Shown in pieces: positions 15,479-24,028 of a DNA stretch of 64,000 bases (positions are counted from its first letter, which is position 1; every line of letters begins with the position of its first letter). The DNA lies in the NCBI GenBank assembly GCA_036677085.1, contig JAKFFI010000077.1, positions 1 to 64,000 of the forward strand, written 5' to 3'. Source of the stretch: JAGPUQ01 sp036677085 (GTDB lineage: Bacteria; Pseudomonadota; Gammaproteobacteria; Pseudomonadales; Porticoccaceae). The notes beneath the pieces are model-generated. The model was not told the origin of the DNA. It did not search any database and saw nothing but the letters and a program-made list of their open reading frames with translations. The position numbers and the translations under genes were made by a program.

Positions 15479-18052
15479 TCAGCCCGCAGTGAAGTCGACC
15501 ACCCCGTTCTGTAGCCGCGCACGGATCGTTTCGCCGGGAGCGAACTTCCCGGCGAGCACGGCCTGCGCCAGCGGATTCTCGAGTAACTGCTGAATCTGCC
15601 GCTTCAGGGGGCGCGCGCCATAGACCGGATCGAAGCCCGCCTCGCACAGCAGATCCATTACCTCATCGCTGACTTCAAGGCCGAATTCGCGGTCCGCCAG
15701 CCGGCGGCGCAGATAGCCGAGCTGGATCTCGGCGATGCCGCGAATCTGCTCCCGCGCAAGGGGATGAAACACCACCACCTCGTCGATGCGGTTGATGAAT
15801 TCGGGGCGAAAGTGCGCGCCGACTTCCGCCATCACCGCCGCCTTCATCCGCTCGTAGTTGGCCTCGCCCGCCAGCCGCTGAATGATGTCCGAACCCAGAT
15901 TCGAGGTCATCACGATCACCGTGTTGCGGAAATCCACGGTGCGGCCCTGGCCATCGGTGAGGCGGCCGTCGTCCAGAACCTGGAGCAGGACGTTGAACAC
16001 ATCGGGATGGGCTTTCTCGACCTCGTCGAGGAGCAGCACCGAATAGGGCCGGCGCCGTACCGCTTCGGTCAGATAGCCGCCCTCTTCATAGCCGACATAG
16101 CCGGGAGGCGCCCCGATCAGGCGCGCCACCGAGTGCTTCTCCATGAATTCCGACATGTCGATGCGCACCATGGCGCCCTCGGTATCGAACAGGAACTCGG
16201 CCAGCGCCTTGCACAGTTCGGTCTTGCCGACGCCGGTGGGCCCCAGAAACAGAAACGACCCGTTGGGCCGGTTGGGGTCCGACAGGCCGGCCCGCGAACG
16301 CCGCACGGCGTTGGCGACCGCAACCACGGCTTCTTCCTGCCCCAGCACCCGGCGGTGCAGGGCTTCCTCCATGCGCAGCAGTTTCTCGCGGTCGCCTTCG
16401 AGCATCTTGGCGACCGGGATGCCGGTCCAGCGCGATACCACTTCCGCGATTTCCTCGTCGGTCACCTTGTTGCGGAAGAGCTGCCTTTCCCGGGTCTCGG
16501 CCTCGGTGGCCACCACCAGCTTGCGTTCGAGCTCGGGAATGACGCCATACTGCAACTCCGACATCCGCGACAGGTCGCTCGCGCGCCGCGCCGCCTCCAG
16601 CTCGGTCCGACGCCGATCCAGCTCATCGCGAAGCTGGCCGGCTTCCTGCAGCGAGGCCTTTTCCGCCTTCCAGATTTCCTCCAGATTGGCATATTCGCGC
16701 TCGATCGCGCCGATCTCGGTCTCCAGATCCGCCAGGCGCTGCTGCGACTCCTTGTCCTTTTCCTTCTTCACCACCTCCCGCTCCATCTTGAGCTGGATCT
16801 GGCGGCGGTCGAGACGATCCATCTCCTCCGGTTTGGAGTCCATCTCCATACGGATGCGGCTGGCCGCCTCGTCGATGAGATCGATGGCCTTGTCGGGCAA
16901 CTGGCGATCGGTGATGTAACGCTGCGAAAGCCTGGCGGCGGCGACGATGGCGGAATCCGTGATGCTGACGTTGTGGTGCTTTTCGTAACGCTCCTTGAGA
17001 CCGCGCAGGATCGCGATGGTGTCCTCTTCCGAGGGTTCATCCACCAGCACTTTCTGAAAGCGCCGCTCCAGCGCCGCATCCTTCTCGATGTACTGGCGGT
17101 ACTCGTCGAGGGTGGTGGCGCCGACGCAGTGCAGCTCGCCGCGCGCCAGCGCCGGTTTGAGCATGTTGCCGGCATCCATGGAACCCTCGGCCTTGCCGGC
17201 ACCGACCATGGTGTGCAGTTCGTCGATGAACAGAATCACCTGGCCTTCGGCCTTGCCGAGCTCGTTCAGCACGGCTTTCAGGCGCTCCTCGAACTCACCG
17301 CGGAACTTGGCACCGGCGATCAGCGCACCCATGTCGAGCGACAATACCCGCTTGTTCTTGAGCCCTTCAGGCACTTCGCCATTGACGATGCGCTGCGCCA
17401 GCCCTTCCACGATGGCAGTCTTGCCCACCCCGGGTTCGCCGATCAGCACCGGGTTGTTCTTGGTGCGGCGCTGCAACACCTGGATGGTGCGGCGAATTTC
17501 GTCGTCGCGACCAATCACCGGATCGAGCTTGCCGGCGCGGGCGCGCTCAGTGAGATCGACCGTGTACTTGTCCAGCGCCTGGCGCTGGCTTTCGGCATCG
17601 GCACTTTGCACGGTTTCTCCTCCACGGATCCGGTCAACGACGGCTTTGAACTGCTGTTTGCCGCCGAATTTGTTGAGTGCGGCACCCACCGCGCCACTTT
17701 GCTCGAAAGCGGCCAGCAATACGGTTTCCGCCGCGATGAACTGGTCGCCCTGCTGCTGCGCCTGTTTGTCCGCCAGGTTCAGCAGCCGCATCAGATCGGG
17801 CGAGATATTGACGTCGCCCGTCGGGTTCTTGATCACCGGCAGACGTTCCAGCTGCGCTTCCAGTTCGCCTTCCAGACCGGCAAGATCGAATCCCGCCTGG
17901 GACAGCATGGGGCGCGCCGAACCGCCGGACTGCCGCAGCAGAGCGATCAGCAGATGAACCGGCTCGACCGCGGTATGATCGCGACCGATGGCCAACGACT
18001 GGGCGTCGGCCAACGCTTCCTGCAAGGCGTTGGTAAGGCGATCCTGTCTCAT
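15479..18052 (-). CDS. clpB: ATP-dependent disaggregase ClpB
   Basis: ClpB is a hexameric AAA+ chaperone that pulls proteins out of aggregates together with DnaK. The 857-aa protein has the N-domain (residues 1-145), AAA1 with GEPGVGKTA near 206, the coiled-coil M domain (about 410-530, rich in E/K/R, which separates ClpB from ClpA and ClpC) and AAA2 with GPTGVGKTE near 607 and LLLDEVEKAHPD. The C-terminal domain is complete; there is no ClpP-binding IGL/F loop visible. It is a single gene, and a sigma-32-like promoter lies upstream. A long open frame on the other strand is a shadow of its codon pattern. Confidence 0.98.
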   Translation of the reverse strand: MRQDRLTNALQEALADAQSLAIGRDHTAVEPVHLLIALLRQSGGSARPMLSQAGFDLAGLEGELEAQLERLPVIKNPTGDVNISPDLMRLLNLADKQAQQQGDQFIAAETVLLAAFEQSGAVGAALNKFGGKQQFKAVVDRIRGGETVQSADAESQRQALDKYTVDLTERARAGKLDPVIGRDDEIRRTIQVLQRRTKNNPVLIGEPGVGKTAIVEGLAQRIVNGEVPEGLKNKRVLSLDMGALIAGAKFRGEFEERLKAVLNELGKAEGQVILFIDELHTMVGAGKAEGSMDAGNMLKPALARGELHCVGATTLDEYRQYIEKDAALERRFQKVLVDEPSEEDTIAILRGLKERYEKHHNVSITDSAIVAAARLSQRYITDRQLPDKAIDLIDEAASRIRMEMDSKPEEMDRLDRRQIQLKMEREVVKKEKDKESQQRLADLETEIGAIEREYANLEEIWKAEKASLQEAGQLRDELDRRRTELEAARRASDLSRMSELQYGVIPELERKLVVATEAETRERQLFRNKVTDEEIAEVVSRWTGIPVAKMLEGDREKLLRMEEALHRRVLGQEEAVVAVANAVRRSRAGLSDPNRPNGSFLFLGPTGVGKTELCKALAEFLFDTEGAMVRIDMSEFMEKHSVARLIGAPPGYVGYEEGGYLTEAVRRRPYSVLLLDEVEKAHPDVFNVLLQVLDDGRLTDGQGRTVDFRNTVIVMTSNLGSDIIQRLAGEANYERMKAAVMAEVGAHFRPEFINRIDEVVVFHPLAREQIRGIAEIQLGYLRRRLADREFGLEVSDEVMDLLCEAGFDPVYGARPLKRQIQQLLENPLAQAVLAGKFAPGETIRARLQNGVVDFTAG

Positions 18053-18082
18053 GGTGTCTCCACTGGCTTCGAATGACGGCCT

Positions 18083-18110
18083 ATGTTGGGCGCTATGGCG
18101 ACAATTTCAA
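18083..18110 (-). promoter_or_regulatory. Sigma-32-like heat-shock promoter of clpB
   Basis: On the minus strand ttgaaa is followed after 14 bases by cccaacat, close to the sigma-32 pattern TTGAAA-N13-17-CCCCATNT. It lies 31-58 bases before the clpB ATG, the expected place for heat-shock control. Confidence 0.6.
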
Positions 18111-18280
18111 TCACTCCATCCCGTTGGCCCTGTGCAGGATCAACTGTAGCGCCGATACCGGCATGGCGCTGGCACCCTGCCCGTCGAAGGCCCACACTGT
18201 GCCGGAGTCCGGGACGGATCGGGATCCTGATAGCGTACCGCGCCGCTGGATGACGAAACGCCAACAACAAGGCAATCGAT

Positions 18281-18454
18281 ATGGGCGATGTGCTCGAATT
18301 CAAACCACGCAAACCGCACAGGCTCGGTCTCTGTCAACACGGCTTCCACGCCTGGGAGCTCTGCAAGAAAAAGCAATTCGATGTCAAAGTCGGCAAATTG
18401 GTAACCGTCTACAAGTGCACCCGTTGTGGCGCGGAAAAGGTGAAAGCCACCTGA
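18281..18454 (+). CDS. Conserved small zinc-ribbon-like protein (57 aa)
   Basis: A short gene starting MGDVLEFKPRKPHRLGLCQH with CTRCGAEKVKAT at the end, so it has one CxxC knuckle plus Cys18 and a HxW (HAWELC) stretch that could complete a metal site. Small proteins with this pattern (EFKP, then GLCxxGxHAW, then YxCxRCG) seem to be conserved in gammaproteobacteria; the function is unknown to me. aagg lies 8 bases before the ATG. It stands between divergent clpB and the membrane protein gene at 18521, with the same orientation as the latter. Confidence 0.7.
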   Translation: MGDVLEFKPRKPHRLGLCQHGFHAWELCKKKQFDVKVGKLVTVYKCTRCGAEKVKAT

Positions 18455-18520
18455 ACAGAATGTGCGGCGCCGCGGCGGGCAATTTTTCCACAGGAGCACT
18501 GCTGCGGCAGAGAGACCGGT

Positions 18521-19105
18521 ATGCATTCCTTACCCTACCGCCGCGAAGGCAATGACCTGCTGATCGAGGTGCGCCTGAACGCGGTGCGGCAGCTGTTCAA
18601 TACCCTCGATCCATCCCCGTTCCACGAAAAGGATCTGGATAGCGCCGCCGAGCACTATCTGGTGAGTGCGGTGGAGGAATTGCCTGCGGATGCGGCTTTC
18701 AAAGTGGTGGTTCACCTGCCGGCCGCGGAACTGGCCACCGCGCAGGCCCGCCTGCTCCCCGAAGCCATCCACAACTATTTCGCCTGGCAGACGAGCGAAG
18801 CCCGTCGGCGCCTGCGCGGCCACTTGCGTGAGGCCCGGGACGCACTGGTGATGGGTGCGCTTTTTCTCGCACTCTGCGTGGCGATCAGCGCCTTGGTCGG
18901 CGCCCGCCTGACGGGATTGTTGGCCGACTTCCTGAGCGAAGGCACCCTGATCATCGGCTGGGTGGCGCTGTGGCGGCCGGTGGATCTGTTTCTGTATGCG
19001 TGGCGTCCGCTGCGGCGCCAGTGGCGTAATCTGGAGCGTATCGCCGGCGCGCCCGTGGAACTGCGGTCGGACGACCGGCCGAGCGTAACCGGCGCAGCGC
19101 GCTAG
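18521..19105 (+). CDS. Conserved hypothetical membrane protein
   Basis: A 194-aa protein with a soluble N-terminal half that contains LDPSPFHEKDLDSAAEHYLV, then two hydrophobic segments at about 109-128 and 133-157, and a basic tail with WRNLERI. The FHEKDLD stretch resembles a conserved family of unknown function. A C-terminal pair of helices suggests inner-membrane anchoring with the acidic part in the cytoplasm. It follows the small zinc protein by 66 bases. Its end overlaps the convergent thermonuclease gene by 4 bases. Confidence 0.7.
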   Translation: MHSLPYRREGNDLLIEVRLNAVRQLFNTLDPSPFHEKDLDSAAEHYLVSAVEELPADAAFKVVVHLPAAELATAQARLLPEAIHNYFAWQTSEARRRLRGHLREARDALVMGALFLALCVAISALVGARLTGLLADFLSEGTLIIGWVALWRPVDLFLYAWRPLRRQWRNLERIAGAPVELRSDDRPSVTGAAR

Positions 19106-19914
19106 GGCCCCGGGGCGAGCGCGGCATCCGGGGTCGGCAGCCGCATACGCCAGTCGCCGCGCCGGCTCCGATAGACCCAGCCACGCAGTTCAACCGACTG
19201 CCCGCGCCAGGCGGCCAGCATCGATCGCTCCCAGTACGGCTGATGCTCGGGATAGATCACGGCGCGAAAGCCGCCAGCGAACTCGATCCACCAGGTATCA
19301 CCGAACAGAACCCGCTCGACCTGCCCGCGGACCCGCTGAAAGCCACCGTGTACGATCGCCGTACTCGCGGTCGGACCTGCGGCGGATGGACTCCACAGGC
19401 CGATGCGTGCCGTGCGCGCTGTGCGCTCGGCAGCACGCAGGCAGTCCGCCAACGCGACATTGGGCGGGATGACCACCTGGTAAGCGAGACCCCGGCTCAG
19501 CAACTCCCGCTCGAGATTGCGCCCGCCGCTGCTGACATGGGCGAGCAGGCGGCCGTAGTGGTCGAGTCGCTCGCGATCGACGTGCAGCATAACTGCGGCA
19601 GTGGTCTTGCCGGTGCGACGATCGGCGCCGAGCAGCTGTTCGAGCGCCGCCTTGGCGGCCCGGGCCAGGGGTTCATCGGGGGCACCCCGATGACCGAGTT
19701 CCGGCGCATTGATGCCCAGCATCCGTACCTGGCGCCCGTCGGCGAGCGCCAGGGTGTCGCCGTCGATCACCCGTGCGGCCCGCGCAGTCTCGCCGGGGTC
19801 GGGCAGTTCACAGTCCGCTGCGCTGACGCGGCCGCAGCCGGCAGTCAACGCGATCGCCAACACCATGAAAAACGCGCCTCGGGAACAGCTCCCGGGCGCG
19901 TTGCGAACGCTCAT
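19102..19914 (-). CDS. Exported thermonuclease-like (SNase) protein
   Basis: A 270-aa protein with a signal sequence ending LTAGC, which could be a lipobox. The SNase core follows: ARVIDGDTLAL, VRMLGINAPELGH and LDHYGRLLAHV. The two catalytic Arg and the Glu of the nuclease site are present, but the usual calcium-ligand Asp in GIDTPE is Asn here (GINAPE), so activity may differ. A C-terminal extension with GQVERVLFGDTWWIEF and VELRGWVYRSR looks like an OB-type domain. ATG 19914 is chosen as it gives the signal peptide; it lies 15 bases after the rpmE stop, so the genes are likely co-transcribed. Confidence 0.8.
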   Translation of the reverse strand: MSVRNAPGSCSRGAFFMVLAIALTAGCGRVSAADCELPDPGETARAARVIDGDTLALADGRQVRMLGINAPELGHRGAPDEPLARAAKAALEQLLGADRRTGKTTAAVMLHVDRERLDHYGRLLAHVSSGGRNLERELLSRGLAYQVVIPPNVALADCLRAAERTARTARIGLWSPSAAGPTASTAIVHGGFQRVRGQVERVLFGDTWWIEFAGGFRAVIYPEHQPYWERSMLAAWRGQSVELRGWVYRSRRGDWRMRLPTPDAALAPGP

Positions 19915-19928
19915 CAGGTTCGGTGGGG

Positions 19929-20141
19929 CTATTTGGCCGCCATGGCACCGAAACGCTTGTTGAAGCGGTCGATACGGCCGCCGGCGTCGGCATTCTTCTG
20001 TTTGCCGGTATAGAACGGGTGACAGGCCGAACATACGTCGAGGTGGATATTCTCGGTCAACGTGGAGCCGACCACGATCACATTGCCGCAACCGCAGGTC
20101 GCGGTGAGCTTGCCGTAAGGGGGATGAACTTCTGCTTTCAT
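19929..20141 (-). CDS. rpmE: 50S ribosomal protein L31, zinc-binding form
   Basis: A 70-aa protein starting MKAEVHPPYGKLTATCGCG and containing DVCSACHPFYTGKQ. The Cys at CGC and the CxxC give the zinc site of the C+ type L31. The C-terminal GRIDRFNKRFG is the standard end. The ATG at 20141 is preferred over a longer upstream start. The zinc-free paralog often used under zinc starvation is not in this window. Confidence 0.97.
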   Translation of the reverse strand: MKAEVHPPYGKLTATCGCGNVIVVGSTLTENIHLDVCSACHPFYTGKQKNADAGGRIDRFNKRFGAMAAK

Positions 20142-20207
20142 GGGATTGTCTCTCGGACGTGACTTGCGTGCCGCCACCCGGTCAATTACCTTGCCGCACC
20201 GGGTACC

Positions 20208-20234
20208 GCGCGCTCCGTGCCTGTGGGAGCGCGC
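20208..20234. repeat. 9-bp perfect hairpin between rpmE and priA
   Basis: gcgcgctcc (20208-20216) pairs with ggagcgcgc (20226-20234) over a 9-base loop. No T-run follows, so the role is unclear; it lies in the divergent promoter region. Confidence 0.6.
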
Positions 20235-20255
20235 ATACTACCAGAAAGCGACTTT

Positions 20256-20291
20256 CGTTCAAGGCGCAAGCTGGCGTTCAAGGCGCAAGCT
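20256..20291 (+). repeat. Tandem 17-bp repeat upstream of priA
   Basis: cgttcaaggcgcaagct occurs at 20256-20272 and 20275-20291 with a period of 19 bases. It is 27 bases before the priA start and could be a tandem protein-binding site or a slippage duplication. Confidence 0.8.
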
Positions 20292-20317
20292 CGTCACGTA
20301 CCAGGCACAGTCTGCGC

Positions 20318-22516
20318 ATGGCCCTACCCTTCTGCTACCGGATCGCGGTTCCCTCGCCGTTGCGGCGATTGTTCGATTACCTGCCTCCGGCGGTCGCTGG
20401 CGATGTGGCCCTCAAGCCCGGTACCCGGGTAAAGGTGCCGTTCGGCAAACGCGAACTGACCGGGCTGGTGATCGCCGCGGCAGACGCCAGCGAGCTCGCG
20501 GCGGCGCAGTTACGGCCCGTCACTGCGGTGCTGGATTCCGAACCCCTGCTTCCCGACGAACTGCTGACCCTCGCGCTCTGGGCCGCCGACTATTACCAGC
20601 ACCCCATCGGGGAGGCGCTCGCCGCGCTTCTGCCGGGACCGCTGCGCCACGGCGAACCGCTTCCGGAGACCGGCACCTGGCACTGGCAGCTCAGCAACCG
20701 CGCGCTGGGACTGCCGGACACCGCGCTGGCGCGCGCACCACGCCGGCAGCAGCTCCTGGCCCTGTTGCGGGACGGACCACGTTCGGCGACACACATCAAA
20801 GACGCGGGCATTCCGGCCACGGCGATCCGCGCCCTGGCCGACGACGGCCTGATCGAGCGCCGGCGCACCCACCCGGCGGCCGCCGTGGTGGCGGATGCCC
20901 TGCTCGCCGAAACGCCGCCACCCTTGCACCCCGACCAGGCGGACGCGCTCGCGACCATCGAACTGCACGGCTATCACGCCTATCTGCTGCACGGCGATAC
21001 CGGGACCGGCAAGACCGAGGTTTATCTGCGCGCCATCGCGCAGGTACTGCGCCAGGGACACCAGGCGCTGGTGTTGGTGCCCGAGATCGGCCTCACACCC
21101 CAGGCGCTGGCGCGCTTCGAGCAGCGCTTCCATTGCACGATTGCGGTGCTGCATTCCGGGCTCAGCGGCGGTGAGCGCACCCGCGCCTGGGCACAGGCGC
21201 GCGACGGCAGCGCCGGCATCGTGATCGGTACCCGCTCTGCGGTGTTCGTGCCGCTGCGCGCGCCGGGCATCCTCATCGTCGATGAGGAACACGACCTCTC
21301 GTTCAAACAACAGGAGGGTTTTCGCTATTCCGCGCGGGATGTCGCGGTGATGCGCGCGCGCAGCGCCGGCATTCCCCTCGTGCTCGGTTCGGCGACACCC
21401 TCGCTGGAAAGCTTCCACAACGCCCGCTCCGGTCGCTACCGCCTGCTGCGTCTGATAGGACGCCCGGGTGAACGGGCGGCACCGGAGTGGCAATTGCTGG
21501 ATTTGCGTCGCGGGCGACTGAACGAAGGCATATCCGCGCCCGCCGTCCAGGCGATCGGCAAGGCCCTCGCGGACGGCCATCAGGTGCTGGTATTCCTCAA
21601 CCGCCGCGGCTACGCCGCCGCGCTGCTGTGCCACGACTGCGCCTGGATCGCGCGCTGTCCCCACTGCGAAACCCGACTCACGGTCCATATGGCATCGCGG
21701 CGGCTGATCTGCCACCACTGCGAATTCCGCCAGTCGCTGCCGGCGGTGTGCCCGGGGTGCGCCAGTGCCAACCTCCAGCCGCTCGGCCAGGGCACGGAAA
21801 AAACCGAACTGATTCTGGAAAGCCTGTTTCCCGGCGTACCGGTCCTACGCGTCGACCGGGATTCAACCCGGCGCAAAAACGCCTTGCATGAACTGTTCGA
21901 CCGGCTCCACGCGGGCGCTCCCTGCATCCTGGTGGGCACCCAGATGCTGGCCAAGGGGCACCATTTCCCCCGGGTGACGCTGGCAGTGATCCTCAGCGCC
22001 GACGACGGCCTGATGAGCACGGATTTTCGCGGTGGCGAGCGCATGGGGCAGTTGCTGACCCAGGTGGCCGGGCGCGCCGGACGCGGCGAGCATCCCGGCA
22101 CGGTGCTCGTGCAGAGCCACTACTGCGACCATCCACTGATCACGACCCTCATGCAGCAGGGCTACACCGCGTTGGCCGAACATCTGCTGGCGGAACGCGC
22201 GGCCACGGGAATGCCGCCCTGGCGCGCGCTCGCCCTGCTGCGCGCCGAAGCGCGCGATCCGCGCCGTGCCGAAGCCTTGTTGACGGCAGCGCGACGCGCG
22301 GGAGAAGCCCTGGGTCAATCGGTCGATTTTCTGGGTCCATTGCCGGCACCCCTGGAAAAACGCGGCGGTCGCTACCGCTTTCAGCTCAGTCTCAATGCCG
22401 GCAACCGGACCGCGCTCCAGCAGCTGCTGACGCCGCTGGCTCTGGTGCTGGAGACCCTGCCCGAAGCGCGCGGGGTACGCTGGAGCATCGACGTGGATCC
22501 GCAGGAAATGATCTGA
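20318..22516 (+). CDS. priA: Primosomal helicase PriA
   Basis: PriA restarts stalled replication forks by binding them and loading the primosome. The 732-aa protein has the N-terminal 3'-DNA-binding domain (YRIAVPSPLRRLFDYLPP), Walker A GDTGTGKTE near 226, DEEHD near 321, and the zinc insert CHDCAWIARCPHCETR to CHHC and CPGC near 438-484. The helicase C part carries GTQMLAKGHHFP and QVAGRAGRGEHPG. It ends close to the convergent der gene, with 35 bases between. ATG 20318 gives the family start; no strong ribosome site is visible. Confidence 0.97.
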   Translation: MALPFCYRIAVPSPLRRLFDYLPPAVAGDVALKPGTRVKVPFGKRELTGLVIAAADASELAAAQLRPVTAVLDSEPLLPDELLTLALWAADYYQHPIGEALAALLPGPLRHGEPLPETGTWHWQLSNRALGLPDTALARAPRRQQLLALLRDGPRSATHIKDAGIPATAIRALADDGLIERRRTHPAAAVVADALLAETPPPLHPDQADALATIELHGYHAYLLHGDTGTGKTEVYLRAIAQVLRQGHQALVLVPEIGLTPQALARFEQRFHCTIAVLHSGLSGGERTRAWAQARDGSAGIVIGTRSAVFVPLRAPGILIVDEEHDLSFKQQEGFRYSARDVAVMRARSAGIPLVLGSATPSLESFHNARSGRYRLLRLIGRPGERAAPEWQLLDLRRGRLNEGISAPAVQAIGKALADGHQVLVFLNRRGYAAALLCHDCAWIARCPHCETRLTVHMASRRLICHHCEFRQSLPAVCPGCASANLQPLGQGTEKTELILESLFPGVPVLRVDRDSTRRKNALHELFDRLHAGAPCILVGTQMLAKGHHFPRVTLAVILSADDGLMSTDFRGGERMGQLLTQVAGRAGRGEHPGTVLVQSHYCDHPLITTLMQQGYTALAEHLLAERAATGMPPWRALALLRAEARDPRRAEALLTAARRAGEALGQSVDFLGPLPAPLEKRGGRYRFQLSLNAGNRTALQQLLTPLALVLETLPEARGVRWSIDVDPQEMI

Positions 22517-22551
22517 CCAAAAACCGCGCCAAATAACCCGGCAGCGCCAGC

Positions 22552-23946
22552 TTATTTGCCTTTGTGAAAACTGAACGCGCGCCGCTTTTTGGCGATCTGG
22601 CGCGGGGTCAATTCGTTCTTGCGGCCGGCGAAGGGATTCACCGTGGATTTCAGTTCGATCCGTACCGGCGTGCCGTGCAGATCCAGTTCGCGCCGGTAGG
22701 TTTTTTCGAGATAGCGGACATAGTGATCCGGCAGGGCTTCGACCTGATTGCCGTGAATCACGATCAGCGGTGGATTGCGTCCACCGGGATGGGCAAAGCG
22801 CGGCTTGACGCGACGCCCGCGCACCATCGGCGGCGGGTGGGTCGCCACCGCATCCTTGAGAATGCGCGTCAGGCGATTGGTGCTGTACTTGTCGGTAGCG
22901 GCCGCATGGGCTTTCTGGATCGAGGGGTACAGATTGCCCACGGCACTGCCGTGCAGCGCGGAAATGAAATGGATGTCGACGAAATCGGCGAAGCGCAGGC
23001 GGCGTTCCAGCTCGCGCTTCACCCAGTCGCGCTGATCCGGCTCCAGCCCGTCCCACTTGTTGATCGCGATGACCAGGGCGCGGCCCGCCTCGATGCAATA
23101 GCCCAGCAGATGCAGGTCCTGATCGACCAGTCCCTCGCTGGCGTCGACCATCAACACGGTGACATGGGCATCGTCGATGGCTTTCAGGGTTTTCACGATG
23201 GAGAATTTTTCCACCGCCTCATCGATGCTCTTGCGCCGCCGGACACCGGCGGTATCGATCAGGGTATAGGCCCGACCGCCGCGCTCGTAGTCGATATAGA
23301 TGCTGTCGCGCGTGGTGCCGGGCTGGTCGAACACCACGACCCGCTCTTCACCGAGCAGGCGATTCACCAGGGTGGACTTGCCCACATTGGGGCGCCCCAC
23401 CACCGCCACCCGGATGCTGGAGGCGACCGCCGCCGGGACCGCTTCCGGCGGCGTCTCCGGCAACGCGGCCATTACCGCCGTCAAGAGTGCATTGACGCCC
23501 CGCCCCTGGGTGGCGGTCACCGGAAACACCTGCGCGAAACCGAGGCGGTGAAACTCCGCCAGCACCACATCGGGATTGGTGCCGTCGATTTTGTTCGCGG
23601 CGAGAAACACCGTGGCCGACCGCTGCCGCAGGCGGCGCGCGACATCCTCATCGATGCCGGTGAGTCCGTCGTGGCTGTCCACCATGAAGATGATGACATC
23701 GGCTTCGTCCACGGCGCGAAACGACTGCTCCGCCATGGCGCTGTCGATGCCTTCTTCGCGGCCGGTGATGCCACCGGTATCGATCACCACGAAGCGGCGA
23801 CCGGCGAAATGCGCCTCCCCGTACTGGCGATCGCGGGTCAACCCGGGAAAATCGGCGACCAGCGCCTCGCGGGATCGCGTCAGACGATTGAAGAGAGTGG
23901 ATTTGCCGACGTTGGGACGGCCGACCAGAGCGACGACGGGGAGCAT
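22552..23946 (-). CDS. der: Ribosome-assembly GTPase Der (EngA)
   Basis: Der has two tandem GTPase domains and is needed for 50S subunit maturation. Both P-loops read GRPNVGKST (about residues 9-17 and 190-198), with DTGG and DTAG as G3 and NKID and NKWD as G4. The C-terminal KH-like domain ends KKRRAFSFHKGK. The length of 464 matches the family. It is the last gene of the ndk-to-der block and follows bamB by about 80 bases. Confidence 0.98.
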   Translation of the reverse strand: MLPVVALVGRPNVGKSTLFNRLTRSREALVADFPGLTRDRQYGEAHFAGRRFVVIDTGGITGREEGIDSAMAEQSFRAVDEADVIIFMVDSHDGLTGIDEDVARRLRQRSATVFLAANKIDGTNPDVVLAEFHRLGFAQVFPVTATQGRGVNALLTAVMAALPETPPEAVPAAVASSIRVAVVGRPNVGKSTLVNRLLGEERVVVFDQPGTTRDSIYIDYERGGRAYTLIDTAGVRRRKSIDEAVEKFSIVKTLKAIDDAHVTVLMVDASEGLVDQDLHLLGYCIEAGRALVIAINKWDGLEPDQRDWVKRELERRLRFADFVDIHFISALHGSAVGNLYPSIQKAHAAATDKYSTNRLTRILKDAVATHPPPMVRGRRVKPRFAHPGGRNPPLIVIHGNQVEALPDHYVRYLEKTYRRELDLHGTPVRIELKSTVNPFAGRKNELTPRQIAKKRRAFSFHKGK

Positions 23947-24028
23947 GATTCAGGACAGGATGCGGCGCCCAGGGCGCGGACGCCGCATTCTACTCCCTGG
24001 CACGCCGCCGCGCCCGCAGGCCGCTCGC

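Noticed and set aside
15764..18076. A 770-codon open frame on the plus strand
   Set aside because: It lies fully antisense to clpB, whose protein is clearly conserved. The frame is a by-product of high GC codon use and has a His/Arg/Gln-rich, unconserved translation.
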